Below are positions 8,477 to 15,957 of a DNA stretch of 64,000 bases, one piece after another. The DNA is from an uncultured Pelagibacteraceae bacterium (GTDB taxonomy: Bacteria; Pseudomonadota; Alphaproteobacteria; Pelagibacterales; Pelagibacteraceae). The notes under the pieces are model-generated. The model was given only the letters and a program-made list of their open reading frames with translations. It made no database searches and had not been told where the DNA came from. The stretch is from the NCBI GenBank assembly GCA_902579115.1, contig CACHFP010000003.1:37001-101000 (forward strand), written 5' to 3'. Positions within the stretch are counted from its first letter, which is position 1. The number at the start of each line of letters is the position of its first letter. A program made the position numbers and the translations under genes.

Positions 8477-9519
8477 TTTAAAATATCTTCTAATTTTAAA
8501 GGATTAGCTCTAAACAGGTTTTTTTTTGCTTTCTTACCTAAAATTTGATTAAAGTATTTTGGGTGTAATCCAAGATTAGGCCTTATAACTTTTATATTTT
8601 TTTTTGTAAAAAGTTCGTTTTTTTTAATATTTTTTGAAATATAGATTGACCTTTTAAAAATAATAGAAGCTCTTTCAGATTTTGAAATTCCATAATAAAC
8701 TTTCCCTTTACTTTTCCAGGCACGTTTGGTTTCCACTACTAATTCTTTTAATTCTTTTGGGTTTATCGAAAAGGAGTCATCGAGACCTCCATCTTTTTTA
8801 TCCAAAGTAAAATGTTTTTCTATCAATACAGATCCAAACATTACTGATGCTATCGCCACGCCTATGCCCTCAGTATGGTCGCTTAAGCCTACATTTATTT
8901 TGAATCTTTTTCTTAAATCTTCAATACACTTCAAGTTAGTATCTTCTTCAGGCGCAGGATAAGAACTTGTGCATTTTAGTAAAACAAAATTCTTAAATTT
9001 CTTTTTTTTAAAATTTTCAATAATAAACTTGATATCATTAAGTCTTGTAAGCCCAGTTGAAATAATGATTGGTTTTTTTAAACTTATTAATTTTTCTATG
9101 AGTGGAACATGGTTATTTTCAAAAGATGCAACTTTGTACAAAGGACATTTCAATTTTTCTAAAAAATTAACAGCTGTCTCATCAAATGGTGTGCTAAAAC
9201 ATGTTATTTTATTTTTTTTTGCTCTCTCAAAAACCGCTTTATGCCATTCCCAAGGAAGAGAACCTTTAGAATACAATTCGTATAAATATTTTCCAAACCA
9301 TAAACTTTTTTTATTATTTATCAAAAAATCTTTTTTTTTTGATTTTAAAGTTATTGTGTCGGGTTTATAAGTTTGGATTTTAATTGCATCTGCTCCGGCG
9401 TTCTTAGCTGCATCAATTAATTTGAGCGTTCTATTAAGACTATTATTATGATTAGCAGAAATTTCAGCTACTATAAAAGGAGGTTTTCTTTCAGAAATTT
9501 CTCTTTTACCAATTTTCAT
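8473..9519 (-). CDS. pseI: Pseudaminic acid synthase (NeuB/PseI family)
   Basis: A 348-residue NeuB-family enzyme that condenses phosphoenolpyruvate with a 6-carbon amino sugar. AEISANHNNSL near residue 19, DAIKIQTYKPDTITL near residue 45 and the PWEWHKAVF segment are characteristic of PseI rather than sialate NeuB. CTSSYPAPEEDTNL and LIEKHFTL carry metal and PEP contacts. The last ~60 residues form a SAF (antifreeze-like) domain. The start overlaps the stop of the upstream TylF-like gene by one base, and the end overlaps the formyltransferase by 4 bp. The product would be CMP-activated by PseF (12813-13496). Confidence 0.9.
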   Translation of the reverse strand: MKIGKREISERKPPFIVAEISANHNNSLNRTLKLIDAAKNAGADAIKIQTYKPDTITLKSKKKDFLINNKKSLWFGKYLYELYSKGSLPWEWHKAVFERAKKNKITCFSTPFDETAVNFLEKLKCPLYKVASFENNHVPLIEKLISLKKPIIISTGLTRLNDIKFIIENFKKKKFKNFVLLKCTSSYPAPEEDTNLKCIEDLRKRFKINVGLSDHTEGIGVAIASVMFGSVLIEKHFTLDKKDGGLDDSFSINPKELKELVVETKRAWKSKGKVYYGISKSERASIIFKRSIYISKNIKKNELFTKKNIKVIRPNLGLHPKYFNQILGKKAKKNLFRANPLKLEDILK

Positions 9520-10172
9520 TATTTTATTATAAATTTAAGTTTTTTATCAAATTTTGTAGCCTGAATATTTAGTTTTAATTTATTTTTTTTAAAAAAATCA
9601 CGTACAGCTTTTGTTGCTCCATCTACTTTACCATAATCGTCAAGTAAAATTATGCCTCCTTTTGATACGTTTTTATAGAGCCTTTCAAGAGCAAATAAAG
9701 TTGGCTTATAAACATCTAGATCTAAATGCAAAAAGGAAATTTTGATTTTTTTATTTTTTTTTATAAAAACATCTAAAGTTTTTTCAACACGTCCTTTAAT
9801 TAATTTAAAATTAGTATAATTTTTTCTTTTAAAAACCTTATTTAATTTCACCAATTCAGTCCCAAAACCAATGTTTTTATTATGATTTTTAGCAAAATTA
9901 TCATCTTTTTTATTTTTTTGATTGGGGAATTTTCCAAATACGTCAAATCCATATACTTTTTTTTTCACTGATTTAAATAAAAGATCTCTAAAAATTATAA
10001 ATCTCGAAATACTATTACCTTTAAAAACACCACATTCAATTATAACACCAGGTACTTTAAGAGTTTTTTTGAATATTTCGAAATGATTTATTATTTTTTT
10101 AATTCTGGAAGGATGGGAATATCTATAAAACTTATTTTCTATTTCCCAACTTTTAAGTTCGTTATTTACCAT
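9519..10172 (-). CDS. TylF/MycF-family macrocin O-methyltransferase-like protein
   Basis: A 217-residue SAM-dependent methyltransferase. IIECGVFKGNSISRF near residue 43 is the SAM motif, and LHLDLDVYKPTLFALE followed by GGIILLDDYG supplies the paired Asp residues that bind Mg2+ in TylF/MycF sugar O-methyltransferases. TylF-like genes are common in polysaccharide and nonulosonate clusters, where they probably methylate a sugar hydroxyl. It is the second gene of the minus-strand operon that starts at the unknown protein 10183-11760 and is joined to pseI by a one-base stop/start overlap. Confidence 0.8.
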   Translation of the reverse strand: MVNNELKSWEIENKFYRYSHPSRIKKIINHFEIFKKTLKVPGVIIECGVFKGNSISRFIIFRDLLFKSVKKKVYGFDVFGKFPNQKNKKDDNFAKNHNKNIGFGTELVKLNKVFKRKNYTNFKLIKGRVEKTLDVFIKKNKKIKISFLHLDLDVYKPTLFALERLYKNVSKGGIILLDDYGKVDGATKAVRDFFKKNKLKLNIQATKFDKKLKFIIK

Positions 10173-10182
10173 TTTATAATTT

Positions 10183-11760
10183 CTAAAAAAAATGATCAGC
10201 GCCTATAAACCCAGCATTTGATTTTTCAACGTACCACCCATTTACAAAAGGGTTATCGCTTTGAATAGTTACCCAACCAGTTTTATTTTTTAAAAATTTT
10301 TGAATCTTTTTATTTTTATTAAGATCAAACCAATAACTTCCATTGTTTTTAATTAGCATTTTTTTTCTTAAAAATTTACTATCCAATTCATTCCAAAAAT
10401 TTAAAACAACATTTGCTTTTTTATTTTTATTTTTAAGATTGCTTGTATTAGAGATAATAAAATAAGAGTTATGTTTATTCAATATAGGTGCCCATTTGAA
10501 TGTACCTGGTTTTGTTAATACTTTTGAGTTCGGAACATGGGCGTTAAAACAAATATTTGAAGGAACATCAAATTTATTTTTAAACCCTAAATTTAAACCA
10601 AATTTCAATCTTGTTGGAACCTTACCATTCCCATCAACTATAAGTTTTATTAGATGATCTTTCTTATAATTTATTTTAATATTATCTTTATTTAAAATTT
10701 TTTTGATATCTAAATAGATTGGTTTATTGAGCTTATTAGATATTTTGAGAACTGAATTCAATTTTTTTATTTTGATACCAGTATTATTATAGATTTCTAA
10801 ATTAAATTTAACATTACATTTAGGAAAATTTGGGTAAACAACTAGTTCTGTATAAGATTTTTTATTTTTAAAAAGAGGAAATGAAACCGAGGAGTCATAA
10901 AAAATATTTTTATTTGGATTTGGCCAAAACGCATTTTTATCTTTTTGCTTTGAAGTATCGTAGTAAGTATGTGTTAAAGAAGAATTATAGAAATTTTGTT
11001 GAATATTTCCTGAAAGAAACCTAGGAAAAAAATTTGTAAAATTATGTTTAATTTTAACAGTTGCTTTTTTTTCTCTTAAAAACTTTTTTTCATTATCATT
11101 TAAAAAATACACAAATTTTGTTTCATAAGGTTTTAGATCTTTTAAAATAATTATTTTTGTAAATTCTTCACCCAGGTAATTTATAACTTTTATTTTTAAT
11201 GCAGATTTTTTAATTCTAGACTTACCATTTACAAAAGAGAAAAAAGGAATGAAATCCTTATTAGGTATTATATCAATACCAGTCTCTAAAACTTTTTGTT
11301 GATTATTTTCTAAAAAATCTTTTCTATTATTATAAATTCTTCCACAAGTATGTACAACAGCAGAGGAGTCTTTTCCTTGGTAATTGACAACTAAAGCAGG
11401 ATAAGGATAAACCATATTTTTATCTGATAAAATTTCAAGCTCAATTGAACCAGATTTAAATTTTGTTCCAGATTTAAATTTAAGAATTTTTTTTAATGAA
11501 ATTGAAAAAGCTTTTACTTGATTAATTGTTTGAACACTTTTTTTAATCAAAATACCCTCTTTTGACCTTATGCTAATATTTAGAGATACTTTTTTGATAT
11601 TTCTTTTTATCAACCAATAACCCATAAATAGTATTTTTGTGTCTAAACTATCGTTAATAATAAAAGGAAAAATAGCTGAGGATCTTAAAACTTCATTATT
11701 TCCCGATATTTTAGGATTTTTAATATTTGTAGACGATAGATGTGCTTGATAGCTTTTCAT
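10183..11760 (-). CDS. Unknown ~525-residue protein of the nonulosonate locus
   Basis: Not recognised as a known enzyme family. I prefer the ATG at 11760 to the TTG 30 bases upstream. No signal peptide or membrane helix is apparent. The sequence alternates short hydrophobic beta-strand-like segments with polar turns and holds repeated aromatic-rich motifs (FNAHVPNSKVL, VVYPNFPKCNV, GWVTIQSDNPFVNGWYVE near the C-terminus), suggesting several beta-sandwich units. A His/Asp pair occurs in SSLTHTYYDTSKQKD near residue 270. It is the first gene of the operon carrying tylF-like, pseI and the formyltransferase. A glycan-binding or glycan-processing role is a guess from context. Confidence 0.55.
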   Translation of the reverse strand: MKSYQAHLSSTNIKNPKISGNNEVLRSSAIFPFIINDSLDTKILFMGYWLIKRNIKKVSLNISIRSKEGILIKKSVQTINQVKAFSISLKKILKFKSGTKFKSGSIELEILSDKNMVYPYPALVVNYQGKDSSAVVHTCGRIYNNRKDFLENNQQKVLETGIDIIPNKDFIPFFSFVNGKSRIKKSALKIKVINYLGEEFTKIIILKDLKPYETKFVYFLNDNEKKFLREKKATVKIKHNFTNFFPRFLSGNIQQNFYNSSLTHTYYDTSKQKDKNAFWPNPNKNIFYDSSVSFPLFKNKKSYTELVVYPNFPKCNVKFNLEIYNNTGIKIKKLNSVLKISNKLNKPIYLDIKKILNKDNIKINYKKDHLIKLIVDGNGKVPTRLKFGLNLGFKNKFDVPSNICFNAHVPNSKVLTKPGTFKWAPILNKHNSYFIISNTSNLKNKNKKANVVLNFWNELDSKFLRKKMLIKNNGSYWFDLNKNKKIQKFLKNKTGWVTIQSDNPFVNGWYVEKSNAGFIGADHFF

Positions 11761-11770
11761 AATATGGTAA

Positions 11771-11787
11771 TGTACAAAAATTGAACA
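11771..11787. promoter_or_regulatory. Candidate operator dyad, copy 1 (TGTACAA-N3-TTGAACA)
   Basis: A 17-bp imperfect inverted repeat: half sites TGTACAA and TTGAACA separated by AAA. The same dyad with a different 3-base spacer occurs at 21081-21097, the other divergent intergenic region of the island. It lies 11 bases upstream of the minus-strand ATG at 11760, and its right half is also the -35 element of a candidate promoter for pseB. A DNA-binding regulator (for example the MarR_EPS protein at 13493) could bind it; that link is inference. Confidence 0.45.
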
Positions 11788-11809
11788 CAAAAGTAAATAT
11801 AACTATAAT
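11781..11809 (+). promoter_or_regulatory. Candidate sigma-70 promoter for pseB
   Basis: TTGAAC (11781-11786), a 17-bp spacer, then a perfect TATAAT (11804-11809). The pseB ATG starts only 2 bases after the -10 box, so a standard start point would fall at or just inside the start codon. The transcript may therefore be leaderless, or the match is accidental. The -35 box overlaps the candidate operator. Confidence 0.4.
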
Positions 11810-11811
11810 CA

Positions 11812-12807
11812 ATGTTTAACAATAAAAATATAATAATAACAGGTGGAACAGGGTCTTTTGGTAAAGAGTTTGTTATTTATTTGCTTAAAAATTATAAACC
11901 TAAGAAAATTGTTATATTTTCAAGAGATGAATTAAAACAATTTGAATTTTCAAATTACTTAAAAAATAAAGCTTTCAATTTAAAAAAAGTTCGTTTTTTT
12001 ATTGGAGATGTTCGGGATAGAAGTAGATTAAGTCTTGCTTTTCAATCGATGGACTATGTAGTACACGCAGCTGCGCTTAAACAAATTGTTGCCGCAGAGT
12101 ATAATCCGCAAGAAGTTGTGAAAACAAATATTGAAGGCGCTCAAAACATAATTTTTTCAGCCTTAGATCAAAATGTTGATAAAGTTATTGCTTTGTCAAC
12201 CGATAAAGCTGTTAATCCAGTAAATCTTTATGGTGCAACAAAACTCGTTTCTGATAAATTATTTATAAATGCAAACAATTTAGCAGGTAAAAAAAGAACA
12301 AGATTTTCTGTAGTTAGATATGGTAACGTAATTAATTCAAGAGGTTCAGTAATTCCTTTCTTTAAAAAAACAGTAATTCAAAAAAAATTGTTTCCAATAA
12401 CTCATAAAAAAATGACAAGATTTTTTATAAAAGTAGATGATGGAGTGAAATTTGTTATAAAATCTTTTAGCAGAATGTTAGGCGGTGAGATCTTTATTCC
12501 CAAAGTAGACTCAATAAAAATTATAGATATCGCTAAAGCTATAAGCTCAAATACTAAAATAAAAATTGTTGGAATAAGGCCAGGTGAAAAAATGCATGAA
12601 GTTTTATGTCCTCAAGATGAAGCGCATTTAACTCTAGAATTTAAAGATCATTACGTTATTAAACCTTCAATTGGATTAGAGATCAAAAATAATTATCAGA
12701 TTAATGCAATAAGAGAAAAAGGTAAAAAGGTGTCTGAAAGTTTTGAGTACTCGTCAAATCTCAATAAATTTCTTTCAATTAAAGACATTAAAAAAATTAT
12801 CAATTAA
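11812..12807 (+). CDS. pseB: UDP-GlcNAc 4,6-dehydratase (inverting), PseB
   Basis: Extended SDR-family enzyme of 331 residues catalysing the first step of pseudaminic acid synthesis: dehydration and C5 inversion of UDP-GlcNAc. TGGTGSFG near residue 10 binds the nucleotide cofactor, GDVRDRSRL binds the adenine side, and STDKAVNPVNLYGATK near residue 132 holds the catalytic Lys and the YxxxK motif. KKMTRFFI near residue 205 is typical of PseB. Followed by pseF after 5 bp. The start is supported by the conserved MFNNKNIIITGG beginning. Confidence 0.92.
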   Translation: MFNNKNIIITGGTGSFGKEFVIYLLKNYKPKKIVIFSRDELKQFEFSNYLKNKAFNLKKVRFFIGDVRDRSRLSLAFQSMDYVVHAAALKQIVAAEYNPQEVVKTNIEGAQNIIFSALDQNVDKVIALSTDKAVNPVNLYGATKLVSDKLFINANNLAGKKRTRFSVVRYGNVINSRGSVIPFFKKTVIQKKLFPITHKKMTRFFIKVDDGVKFVIKSFSRMLGGEIFIPKVDSIKIIDIAKAISSNTKIKIVGIRPGEKMHEVLCPQDEAHLTLEFKDHYVIKPSIGLEIKNNYQINAIREKGKKVSESFEYSSNLNKFLSIKDIKKIIN

Positions 12808-12812
12808 TTTGT

Positions 12813-13496
12813 ATGCAAGTTGCAATAATACCAGCGAGAGAGAAAAGCCAAAGAATTAGAAATAAAAACCTAGTTAATTTTTTGGGCAAGCCAATAATTT
12901 CTTGGCCTATTACAATGGCAAAAAGGAGTAAAATCTTCGACAAAGTTATAGTATCAACTGATAGTAAAAAAATTTTAAGTATCTCAAAAAAATTTGGAGC
13001 AGAAGTTCCTTTTTTGAGACCAAAAAAAATTTCTGACAATCAGACAGGGATCATAGAAGTTGTAAATCATGCCATAAAATTTTTAGAGAAGAAAAAAATT
13101 AGATTTAAATATGTTTGTTGCATTTTTGCTACCGCCCCCTTATTAAAAAAAAAAACTATTCAACAAGCACTTAATTTACTCAGAAAAGGCGGATATGATT
13201 TTGTTTTTGGAGCGAACAAAATTGATTCAAAATATTTAAGATCTTTTTATATAAAAAATAATAAATTGTATATGCTCGACAAAAAATTTTATTTTACCCC
13301 AAAAAAACCTTATCCATCAACTTATTTAGATTCAGGACAATTTTATTGGGGAACGAAAAATGCTTGGAAAAAAAATAAAATAATTTTTACTAAAAATTCA
13401 AATTTTATTCTTCTAAATCATAAAAAATTTGTAGATATTAATACTTATAAAGACTTGGAAAAAACAAGACAAATTGCAAAAAAATACAAAATATGA
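12813..13496 (+). CDS. pseF: Pseudaminic acid cytidylyltransferase, PseF
   Basis: Nucleotidyltransferase of 227 residues that makes a CMP-nonulosonate. IIPAREKSQRIRNKN near residue 5 is the CTP-binding signature, followed by VIVSTDSKKI and GAEVPFLRP, which are characteristic of PseF and related CMP-sialate synthetases. LDSGQFYWG near residue 175 is the conserved C-terminal segment of PseF. An A11 homopolymer tract (13145-13155) lies inside the gene. It overlaps the downstream MarR_EPS gene by 4 bp, so the two are co-transcribed and translationally coupled. Confidence 0.9.
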   Translation: MQVAIIPAREKSQRIRNKNLVNFLGKPIISWPITMAKRSKIFDKVIVSTDSKKILSISKKFGAEVPFLRPKKISDNQTGIIEVVNHAIKFLEKKKIRFKYVCCIFATAPLLKKKTIQQALNLLRKGGYDFVFGANKIDSKYLRSFYIKNNKLYMLDKKFYFTPKKPYPSTYLDSGQFYWGTKNAWKKNKIIFTKNSNFILLNHKKFVDINTYKDLEKTRQIAKKYKI

Positions 13497-13795
13497 AAAT
13501 TAAACAAGATTATTTTGAGATTTTAAGAAAAATCAAAGAAGATTTTAAAAATCAAAGACAACTAGCTAAAGAGCTAAATTTTAGTTTAGGTAAACTAAAT
13601 TACTGCTTAATTGAATTAAAAAAAAAAGGATTAGTAAAGATTCAGAGTTTTAGAGATAACCCAATGAAAATTAAATACGTACTTACACCGCGAGGGATAG
13701 AACTTAGAACCAAACTTACAATTGATTTTATGAAAAGGAAAATGAAGGAATATGACGAACTAAAAAAAGAACTAAATCAAATTAAAAAAAAATGA
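13493..13795 (+). CDS. MarR family EPS-associated transcriptional regulator
   Basis: A 100-residue winged-helix protein of the MarR_EPS type, found in exopolysaccharide and O-antigen loci. It has a recognition helix region (RQLAKELNFSLGKLNYCLIELKKKGLV, residues 19-45), a wing containing RDNPMKIKYVLTPRG, and a C-terminal coiled-coil helix for dimerisation. ATGA overlap with pseF couples their translation. It is the only recognisable DNA-binding regulator in the island and so the natural candidate for binding the repeated dyads at 11771 and 21081; this is inference. Confidence 0.8.
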   Translation: MKIKQDYFEILRKIKEDFKNQRQLAKELNFSLGKLNYCLIELKKKGLVKIQSFRDNPMKIKYVLTPRGIELRTKLTIDFMKRKMKEYDELKKELNQIKKK

Positions 13796-13832
13796 TTTGT
13801 AAAGATATAGTTGAAAACAATAAATTTGATTA

Positions 13833-14162
13833 ATGAAAGTCTATAAAAGAATTAAGCCGAGAAAATTTTTAGTAAGCAAAAAGAATAATATTATTCTTAA
13901 AGACGTTGGAAAAATATTTTTAAATGAGAATGAAAACTTAACAATAACTTGTAAAGAACAAAAAGATTTTGAAATTTGTAGAAAAGAGTGGGGCTACTAT
14001 GCAACACCATCTTTGAATTTTCGATTAAAGAAAAAAGGTCTTAAAGCGGTTTTAGTAAAACAAAAGTTAAAATATTTCATTCTACTAGTCGATGTAAGAA
14101 AGAGAAAAAAATTTAAAGATTACATAAAAATTGAAAATTACAAAATTATTAAATGGTTCTGA
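13833..14162 (+). CDS. Conserved small polysaccharide-locus protein with WGYYATPSLN motif
   Basis: A 109-residue soluble, basic protein with the striking block ICRKEWGYYATPSLNFRL around residues 48-66, then an LKAVLVKQKLKYFILLVD beta-strand pair and a final YKIIKWF. I remember proteins with a W-G-F/Y-Y-A-T-P-S-L-N block and an LVK.....FILLV segment beside surface-polysaccharide genes in other marine bacteria, but know no assigned function. It follows the MarR_EPS gene by 37 bp and precedes the LIC12162-family gene. Short length and lack of a signal suggest a cytoplasmic accessory protein. Confidence 0.6.
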   Translation: MKVYKRIKPRKFLVSKKNNIILKDVGKIFLNENENLTITCKEQKDFEICRKEWGYYATPSLNFRLKKKGLKAVLVKQKLKYFILLVDVRKRKKFKDYIKIENYKIIKWF

Positions 14163-14172
14163 AATTTCTGAG

Positions 14173-15957
14173 ATGGTAAAAAAAAAAGAGAATTATTTAA
14201 TTTGTACAAGACTTACAGATACCTTTCCAAAAAAAAATAATGCAATTTTAAATTTTGTATCAGAAGCTGCATTATCCTCTTTCTCTAATTATTTTGAAAA
14301 TAAAAATTATAGTATTAATAGTTCTCAGTGGGTTGATAAAAAGATATTACTTAACGATTTTAATTACATAGATAATATTTATAACGAACTACTACCGCAG
14401 ATAAAAGAGTTTTTAAATAAAATTCATGGTCATAAATTCTCTCTTAGATTTTGGAGAATACTCGTAGGTCCTTGGCTTGGTATTTTTATTTTTACTTTAT
14501 ATGACAGATGGAAAAATATTGAGTCTGCATCAAAAAATTTTAAAATCGATAAGCTAATAAAATTAAATTTTAATGAAGAAAACTTTGTTCCTTATGATAA
14601 TAAAGATTTTTTAGGTTTTATACAAAACGATGTTTGGAACCAAAATTTGTATCAAACTATGTTTGACGAGTTTTTTAATCTAAATCAAATTGGTGTTTTA
14701 AATTTAGACTCAACAAAAATCGAAAAATTATTTAAAAAATTTGACGTAAAACCCAGTCCAAAGAGTTTTCTGGTAAAAAGTATTTTTAAATTTTTTAACA
14801 TTTTTTCAAAAAAAAAATACAAGTACTTGCTTTATAGTACTTATACTGGCTTTTGGAATGAAATTAAATTATCATTTTATTTTAATCAATTACCCATTTT
14901 TATTTTTAAGATTGATAAATACAAAACAGAAAAACAAATAAATTCTGAAATTCGTGAAAGAATGTTTCTAAATTTCAACGAAAAAGACAAATTTAAAAAT
15001 TTTTTATTAAAATCAATATCAATGCAGATGCCAAAAGTATTTATTGAAAATTTTAACGATTTAGAAAAATTTTCATCGCTAGAAAACTTACCAGCAAGCC
15101 CAGAAAAAATTGTTACCGCAAATGCACTTTGGTTTGATAGTTTTTTTACTTATCATGTTGCAAAGTTAACTGAAAAAAATTCAAAAATTATATATATTCA
15201 ACATGGTGGCGCGTATGGTATTTCAAAGTATAGCTGGCCAGAAGAACATGAAAAAAACATTTCTGATAAATATCTCACATGGGGCTGGAAAGATGAAAAA
15301 TTTAAATCTAAAACTAAAAAATTTTATGTAATTCTTAAAAAGAAAAAGTTTTCTTGGAATGAAAAAAAAATGAAAAATCTTCTTATTTTAATGAGACCAA
15401 GAAAAGCTTATTTCCAAACACCTGAAACATCGTCAGTAGGTATAGAACCATATTCAAATTATATTAAATTTTGCGGAAAATTTCTTAAGTCAGTATCTAA
15501 TGAGATTAAAAGTAAAACAGTCTTACGTTTCCCATTTGAAAATGTCAGAAGAGAATCATTTGATCTTTTTTCAAAATTAAAAAATTATAAAGTAGATAAC
15601 AAAGGTTCTTTCGAAGAAGCATGTAATAATTCAAAAATTATTATTAATACTGCTAATTCAACCACATTATGTGAAACCATCTCAAACAATATACCTTCTA
15701 TTTTAGTTATTGATAAGAATACTCCAATAAGAGAAAATATTTTACCGATTATTAATAATTTAGAATTAAATAATTTGCTTTTTTTTGATCCATTTAAAGC
15801 AGGAAATTTTATAAACGAAATTTGGGATAATGATATTAAACAGTGGTGGTTTAAACCAGAAACTCAAAGCACATTAAATTTTTTTAGAGAACATTTAGCA
15901 AGACCAAGTAAAGATATTGCATCAGATTTGGCAAAAGAAATTAACTTAGATATTTAG
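14173..15957 (+). CDS. LIC12162-family putative O-antigen transferase
   Basis: About 594 residues from the ATG at 14173; a TTG at 14131 would add 14 residues but overlap the previous gene by 32 bp. The N-terminal FSLRFWRILVGPWL block near residue 105 and the C-terminal IYIQHGGAYG and IIINTANSTTLCETISNN segments match the LIC12162 family of putative surface-carbohydrate transferases, with a GT-B-like C-terminal half. A conserved HGGAYG loop could bind a nucleotide sugar. An A10 run directly follows the start codon. The stop codon shares TTAG (15954-15957) with the stop of the convergent gene. Confidence 0.7.
   Translation: MVKKKENYLICTRLTDTFPKKNNAILNFVSEAALSSFSNYFENKNYSINSSQWVDKKILLNDFNYIDNIYNELLPQIKEFLNKIHGHKFSLRFWRILVGPWLGIFIFTLYDRWKNIESASKNFKIDKLIKLNFNEENFVPYDNKDFLGFIQNDVWNQNLYQTMFDEFFNLNQIGVLNLDSTKIEKLFKKFDVKPSPKSFLVKSIFKFFNIFSKKKYKYLLYSTYTGFWNEIKLSFYFNQLPIFIFKIDKYKTEKQINSEIRERMFLNFNEKDKFKNFLLKSISMQMPKVFIENFNDLEKFSSLENLPASPEKIVTANALWFDSFFTYHVAKLTEKNSKIIYIQHGGAYGISKYSWPEEHEKNISDKYLTWGWKDEKFKSKTKKFYVILKKKKFSWNEKKMKNLLILMRPRKAYFQTPETSSVGIEPYSNYIKFCGKFLKSVSNEIKSKTVLRFPFENVRRESFDLFSKLKNYKVDNKGSFEEACNNSKIIINTANSTTLCETISNNIPSILVIDKNTPIRENILPIINNLELNNLLFFDPFKAGNFINEIWDNDIKQWWFKPETQSTLNFFREHLARPSKDIASDLAKEINLDI

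Noticed and set aside
11761-11790. TTG start for the unknown protein at 11790
   Set aside because: The ATG at 11760 gives a more credible start and leaves room for a promoter and the dyad.
13145-14187. A10-A11 homopolymer runs in pseF, MarR_EPS and the LIC12162-type gene as phase-variation switches
   Set aside because: Runs of similar length also occur in essential or core genes here (purA at 50001, thiD at 49104, glmM at 47443), so they are explained by AT-rich Lys codons rather than contingency loci.
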